A stretch of 64,000 nucleotides of DNA from Lachnospiraceae bacterium (GTDB lineage Bacteria > Bacillota > Clostridia > Lachnospirales > Lachnospiraceae): positions 1 to 64,000 of the forward strand of contig JAIKYU010000017.1 of NCBI GenBank assembly GCA_024682835.1, given 5' to 3'. Below are positions 62,047 through 64,000 of this stretch, piece by piece. The notes beneath the pieces were generated by a model. It was not told the origin of the DNA. It saw only the letters and a program-made list of their open reading frames with translations, and made no database searches. The position numbers and the translations under genes were made by a program. Within the stretch, counting starts at the first letter, position 1; each line of letters starts with the position of its first letter.

Positions 62047-63940
62047 GGAAGCTTCGTCCTTTGATATTGCCGCGGAACTGAAGAAACTGCCTCATCAGCC
62101 CGGGGTTTACATCATGCGTGACCGGCATGACAGCATTCTCTATGTCGGAAAGGCAGTTGATCTGCACAACCGGGTGCATTCCTATTTCCGGAAGATCATC
62201 GGGCGGGGGCCGCAGATTGACCGGATGGTAGAGCAGATCGACCGGTTCGAAATCATCGTGACGGATTCGGAGCTGGAAGCGCTGGTGCTGGAGAACAATC
62301 TGATCAAGGAGCACCGTCCGCGCTACAACACGCTGCTCAAGGATGACAAGACCTACCCCTATGTCAAGGTGACTGTCGGAGAGCGGTTTCCCCGCATCCG
62401 GTTTTCCAGGGAATTAAAGAAAGACGGATCGCGATACTTCGGACCATTTACCAGTGCGCAGGCAGTCCGGGAGACGATCGATCTGATCAACAAGCTGTTC
62501 GGCCTTCGCACCTGTGCGCGGGAACTGCCCACGAGCGGCCGCGCCTGTCTGAATTACCATATGAAGCAATGCTCCGCTCCCTGTATCGGCGCCATATCGA
62601 AGGAGGATTATGCGGAACGCGTGAATCGCGCGCTTGCCTTTTTGAACGGCGACGTCTCCGAATTGCTCGGTGATCTGGAAAAGAAGATGCAGACGGCATC
62701 CGAGGAGCTGCGTTTCGAGGAAGCCGCGCGGTATCGGGATCTCTGTGAAAGCATCCGGGCAGTCACGGCAAAACAGAAGATGAACGACGCCAGGGGGATG
62801 GACCGCGACATCCTCGCACTCTACGCAGAGGGAGCAGACGCGGTTGTCCAGGTCTTTTTTGTGCGGGACGGGCGTCTCATCGGAAGAGAGCATTTCTATC
62901 TGACACAGGCTCAGAGCGAGGATCCTGCGCTGCTGCTGGGGGATTTTGTCAAGCAGTTTTATGCGGGAACGCCGTTTATCCCAAAGGAGCTTTTCCTTCA
63001 GACGCAGATTGCGGATCCCGGAGTCATCGAGGAGTGGCTTTCGGCGCGCAAGGGGGAACGGGTACACCTGACGGTGCCGCAGAGAGGAGAGATGCGCAAG
63101 CTTTTGCAGCTTGCCGCGGAAAATGCGCGTCTCGTGCTCACCAGGGACAGGGAACGGATCCGCAGGGAGGAGGGAAGAACCATCGGCGCGGTCAAAGAGA
63201 TCGCCGACCTCCTGGGACTGGCCCATCTTTCCCGCATGGAGGCCTATGATATCTCCAATACTTCCGGGTTTGCCAACGTCGGATCCATGATCGTGTTTGA
63301 GAAGGGGAAGCCGAAACGCAGTGATTACCGGAAATTCCGGATAAAAACCGTTGCGGGGCCGGATGATTACGCATGCATGCGGGAGGTTCTCACGAGGCGC
63401 CTGAAGCATGGCATGGAGGAGGCCAGGGACCTCGAAATCCGGGAGATTGACGAACGGTACGGGAGCTTTACCAGATTTCCCGATCTGATCCTGATGGACG
63501 GCGGAAGAGGACAGGTCAATATCGCGCTGGAGGTGCTGGAAGAGCTGGGGATTGACATTCCGGTCGCCGGGATGGTCAAAGACGATCATCACAACACGCG
63601 GGGTTTGTATTATAATAATAAGGAACTGCCGATCAGCAGGGATTCCGAGGGATTCCATCTGATTACCCGGATGCAGGATGAGGCGCATCGTTTTGCGATT
63701 GAGTATCACCGTTCCCTGCGCTCCAAATCGCAGGTGATGTCGGTGCTGGACGGGATCCCCGGAATCGGAGAGAAACGCAGAAAGGCGCTGATGCGGCATT
63801 TTGATTCCATCGAGGCGATTCGGAATGCCGATATTGAAACATTGATGCAGGTTCCGGAGATCCGGCGGCGGGAGGCAGAGTCCATCCGGGATTATTTCCG
63901 CGATGCCGCCGCCAAAGCGGGAAAGCCCGAAAAAGCGTAG
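62039..63940 (+). CDS. uvrC: UvrC excinuclease subunit
   Basis: 633 residues. GIY-YIG nuclease domain (PGVYIMRDRHDSILYVGKA), UVR/UvrB-binding helix (LRFEEAARYRDLCESI), RNase-H-like endonuclease domain, and two C-terminal HhH motifs (GIPGIGEKRRKALMRHF). It makes the dual incisions in nucleotide excision repair. The ATG overlaps the ftsH stop by eight bases; a longer start at 61850 would run inside ftsH and is rejected. Length is typical. Confidence 0.97.
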   Translation: MTEEASSFDIAAELKKLPHQPGVYIMRDRHDSILYVGKAVDLHNRVHSYFRKIIGRGPQIDRMVEQIDRFEIIVTDSELEALVLENNLIKEHRPRYNTLLKDDKTYPYVKVTVGERFPRIRFSRELKKDGSRYFGPFTSAQAVRETIDLINKLFGLRTCARELPTSGRACLNYHMKQCSAPCIGAISKEDYAERVNRALAFLNGDVSELLGDLEKKMQTASEELRFEEAARYRDLCESIRAVTAKQKMNDARGMDRDILALYAEGADAVVQVFFVRDGRLIGREHFYLTQAQSEDPALLLGDFVKQFYAGTPFIPKELFLQTQIADPGVIEEWLSARKGERVHLTVPQRGEMRKLLQLAAENARLVLTRDRERIRREEGRTIGAVKEIADLLGLAHLSRMEAYDISNTSGFANVGSMIVFEKGKPKRSDYRKFRIKTVAGPDDYACMREVLTRRLKHGMEEARDLEIREIDERYGSFTRFPDLILMDGGRGQVNIALEVLEELGIDIPVAGMVKDDHHNTRGLYYNNKELPISRDSEGFHLITRMQDEAHRFAIEYHRSLRSKSQVMSVLDGIPGIGEKRRKALMRHFDSIEAIRNADIETLMQVPEIRRREAESIRDYFRDAAAKAGKPEKA

Positions 63941-63970
63941 CTGAAGCCTGCATGGCAGGAGGAGGGAAGC

Positions 63971-64000
63971 GTGGCAAGCATTAGCCTGAAGAAAATCATC
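63971..64000 (+). CDS. Start of a gene, probably HPr kinase/phosphorylase
   Basis: GTG start after AGGAGGAGGGAAGC, encoding ASISLKKII before the window ends. In Clostridia hprK often follows uvrC and opens with a similar SVSLKKII-like segment. The gene is cut by the window edge, and the call rests on ten codons and position. Confidence 0.45.
   Translation, partial: MASISLKKII

Overview
The window looks like chromosome from a mesophilic, anaerobic, low-oxygen Clostridia member, most likely Lachnospiraceae-like. Pointers are the A-type flavodiiron protein back to back with rubrerythrin, the ftsEX / murein-hydrolase / ctpA operon, an S-box (SAM-I) riboswitch on metK, a YjfB-type motility protein, an Rpn-like nuclease with a heptad-repeat tail, and a uvrC gene followed by what looks like the start of hprK. 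Shine-Dalgarno sites are strong and many neighbours are joined by ATGA or TGATG overlaps. No species is assigned.

Left third (1-15.3 kb, minus strand). After a decayed toxin-antitoxin remnant (48-283) comes a surface-polysaccharide operon transcribed right to left. It runs from a secreted protein with 15-residue DG[T/S] repeats, through an O-antigen-ligase-like polymerase/ligase, GT4, GT2, a HAD-like locus protein, an ABC-2 exporter (permease and ATPase) and a 1861-residue protein with five glycosyltransferase-like modules, to a GT-C membrane protein and a DPM1-like GT2. The layout suggests cytoplasmic assembly, ABC export, and decoration or ligation on the outer face.

Signalling and stress (15.4-31.1 kb). 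A TraX-like/7TM/PAS/GGDEF fusion and a dCache chemoreceptor lie on the minus strand. Divergent rubrerythrin and FprA follow, then an HtrA protease with a 36-bp tandem repeat, a divergent ClpX, a large PTPS-related membrane protein, convergent MgtE, a SprA-like HExxH protein with a DUF975-like partner, and a truncated receiver-like gene.

Metabolic middle (31.1-46.3 kb). cysK, arcC and a MATE pump are followed by an accessory patch: an Rpn-like nuclease flanked by related repeats, and yjfB with a sigma-D-like promoter. Then come riboswitch-controlled metK, azlCD, thrH, a DUF6020-like protein, an acyl-ACP thioesterase, a CvfB-like protein, a GtrII-like membrane protein, a 183-bp MITE-like element and a PucR/CdaR-type regulator.

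Right part (46.4-64 kb). One co-directional run carries ftsE, ftsX, an M23 murein-hydrolase activator, ctpA, two asnB-type amidotransferases and two glycosyltransferases. It is followed by a convergent SPFH/zinc-ribbon protein, a RACo-like ASKHA protein without a ferredoxin domain, ftsH, uvrC and the start of probable hprK. No rRNA, tRNA, CRISPR array or complete insertion sequence was seen. All assignments are from reading the sequence; no database search was run.
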